Shown piece after piece: positions 44,230 through 45,539 of a stretch of DNA of 45,539 bases. The notes below the pieces were generated by a model. That model was given only the letters and a program-made list of their open reading frames with translations. It searched no databases and was not told the origin of the DNA. The DNA is taken from the NCBI GenBank assembly GCA_944389785.1, contig CALXNP010000009.1, positions 1-45,539 on the forward strand. The letters run 5' to 3'. The position numbers were made by a program, and so were the translations under genes. Every line of letters starts with the position of its first letter. Positions within the stretch are counted from its first letter, which is position 1. This stretch comes from an uncultured Anaerobiospirillum sp. (lineage in GTDB: Bacteria; Pseudomonadota; Gammaproteobacteria; Enterobacterales; Succinivibrionaceae).

Positions 44230-45375
44230 ATGAAGATTGTAGTTGCACTAGACTCTTTTAAGGGTAGTATAAGTGCAAGTGATGCTTGTAATGCGGTTAT
44301 TAGTGGTATACATAAGTGTGATAGTAATATAGAGTGTATAGCTTGTCCTATTTCAGATGGAGGTGAGGGATTTATTGATTCTTTAGCAGCTGTATTACAG
44401 CATCAAGGTTATGAAATAAAGAATATAGAGGTTTTATCTGCCTATCAGCAACAAGTAAATGCTAAGATTTTAGTTAAGGATGAATCTTGTATAATTGAAA
44501 TGGCTCAAAGCTGTGGTCTTGAGTTACAAGATATTTCTAAAAGACGCTGTTTACATGCTACAAGTTATGGTTTGGGACAAGTAGTCTCTTATGCTTTAAG
44601 TTTAGGTTGTACTGATATAAAAATAGGCCTAGGTGGTAGTGCTACTAATGATGGAGGTATTGGTTTTGCTCAAGCTTTAGGAGCTATATTTTATGATCAA
44701 AATGACAATAAACTAGATCATATTTTAACAGCACAAGATCTAGCTTTAATAGCTAAAATTGATGCAAGTGCCTGTTTAAATAGATTTAAAAATGTAAAAG
44801 TTGTTGGTACTTGTGATGTAGCAAATCCTTTAATTGGAGATAATGGTGCAACATATGTTTTTGGTCCACAAAAGGGCATGAAAGATGGTGATTTGCAATT
44901 ATTAGAAAATGCTATGCAAAATTATGCTAGGGTTTTAGTTAAAGATTTAAAAAGTGATTTTATCAATGTAAGTGGTGCAGGTGCAGCAGGTGGTATGGGT
45001 GCTGCTTTAATGTATTTTTGTAATGCTCAATTAGAAAGAGGTATTGAGGTCGTTTTAGATACATTGGATTTTGATCAAAAATTACAAGATACAAACTTAG
45101 TTATTGTAGGTGAAGGCTGTATGGATGGACAAAGTGCAAAAGGTAAAGCACCTGTAGGAGTTGCAGCACATGCTAAAAAATATAATTTACCTGTAATTGG
45201 ACTTTGTGGCTGTATAAAAGATGATGCAGATATACTATATAAGCACAATATTGATGCTATCTTTAGTATTTGTAACAAACCTATGAACTTGCAGGAGTCT
45301 ATGCAAAATGCTTATACTTTGTTAGAGAAGATTTCTGAGAATTTAAGTAGATTTTTCTTAAGGTTTAACTCATAG
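44230..45375 (+). CDS. Glycerate 2-kinase (GarK/GlxK type)
   Basis: Class II glycerate kinase of 381 aa (E. coli GarK/GlxK 381). It phosphorylates D-glycerate to 2-phosphoglycerate, feeding glycolysis from glyoxylate or galactarate breakdown. Motifs are VALDSFKGSISA at the N terminus, CPISDGGEGFID, the glycine-rich GLGGSATNDGGIGFAQALGA (about 138-157), GAGAAGGMGAAL and GEGCMDGQSAKGKAPVGVA. ATG follows GGGAGT. It is divergent from zur and shares a 150-bp promoter region with the Zur-type boxes. No other glycerate-pathway gene is in the window. Confidence 0.92.
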   Translation: MKIVVALDSFKGSISASDACNAVISGIHKCDSNIECIACPISDGGEGFIDSLAAVLQHQGYEIKNIEVLSAYQQQVNAKILVKDESCIIEMAQSCGLELQDISKRRCLHATSYGLGQVVSYALSLGCTDIKIGLGGSATNDGGIGFAQALGAIFYDQNDNKLDHILTAQDLALIAKIDASACLNRFKNVKVVGTCDVANPLIGDNGATYVFGPQKGMKDGDLQLLENAMQNYARVLVKDLKSDFINVSGAGAAGGMGAALMYFCNAQLERGIEVVLDTLDFDQKLQDTNLVIVGEGCMDGQSAKGKAPVGVAAHAKKYNLPVIGLCGCIKDDADILYKHNIDAIFSICNKPMNLQESMQNAYTLLEKISENLSRFFLRFNS

Positions 45376-45539
45376 TAATAAAACATAGTTTTAGGTATTG
45401 CATCACAACTTAAGAATAATAATATAACTACATTGAAGGAATTTTAATTGTTATATAGTTTTTTTTATGGCGAACTAACCTACATGGTTAACTTCACATT
45501 TTTATAAATTAGAAATAAATATACACTAAAACCACTAGT

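Overview
The window is an AT-rich (about 30% G+C by eye) chromosomal segment of a gammaproteobacterium. The best evidence is gene order: nnr-tsaE-amiB/C-mutL-miaA-hfq-hflX-hflK-hflC-purA, divergent ispB / rplU-rpmA-obgE, convergent folA / apaH, and pyrB-pyrI all match the enteric arrangement. The low G+C and several genes resembling those of gut Firmicutes suggest a host- or gut-associated lineage, possibly Succinivibrionaceae, but the sequence alone does not fix the family.

Left end (1-8.6 kb): the 3' end of a 5S rRNA gene with its terminator, then six leftward genes. These are a helicase/ATPase pair resembling BrxHI and BrxD of type 2 BREX phage defence, without the other BREX genes, and a YbhGFSR-like four-gene ABC exporter.

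8.7-14 kb: prmA lies behind a membrane protein that looks like a degenerate PTS EIIC-EIIB with no phosphorylatable cysteine. Then come recJ (+) and a polyphosphate-type glucokinase (-).

14-26.7 kb: the long rightward nnr-to-purA block, covering metabolite repair, tRNA modification (t6A, i6A), cell-wall amidase, mismatch repair, Hfq, HflX and the HflKC complex. nnr and hfq carry a closely similar 27-bp element at nearly the same distance upstream.

26.7-35.3 kb: ispB (-), rplU-rpmA-obgE-folA (+), apaH (-), dnaG (+) followed directly by a CAU-anticodon tRNA with its own promoter (rpsU and rpoD are absent), a SlyB-like lipoprotein (-) and an RlmD-family rRNA methyltransferase (+).

35.3-45.5 kb: lacI-type regulator plus PfkB sugar kinase (-), threonine-aldolase-like enzyme and an ABM-domain protein with a cysteine tail (+), pyrBI with a structured leader (-), then a zur-znuACB-OB-like-protein zinc operon (-) of Firmicutes character controlled by two palindromic boxes, and a glycerate kinase (+).

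Most of the window is conserved housekeeping DNA. The accessory or unusual parts are the BrxD/helicase pair, the cysteine-less PTS-like protein, the zinc cassette, and several unassigned regulatory palindromes. No insertion sequence, prophage or CRISPR array was seen.
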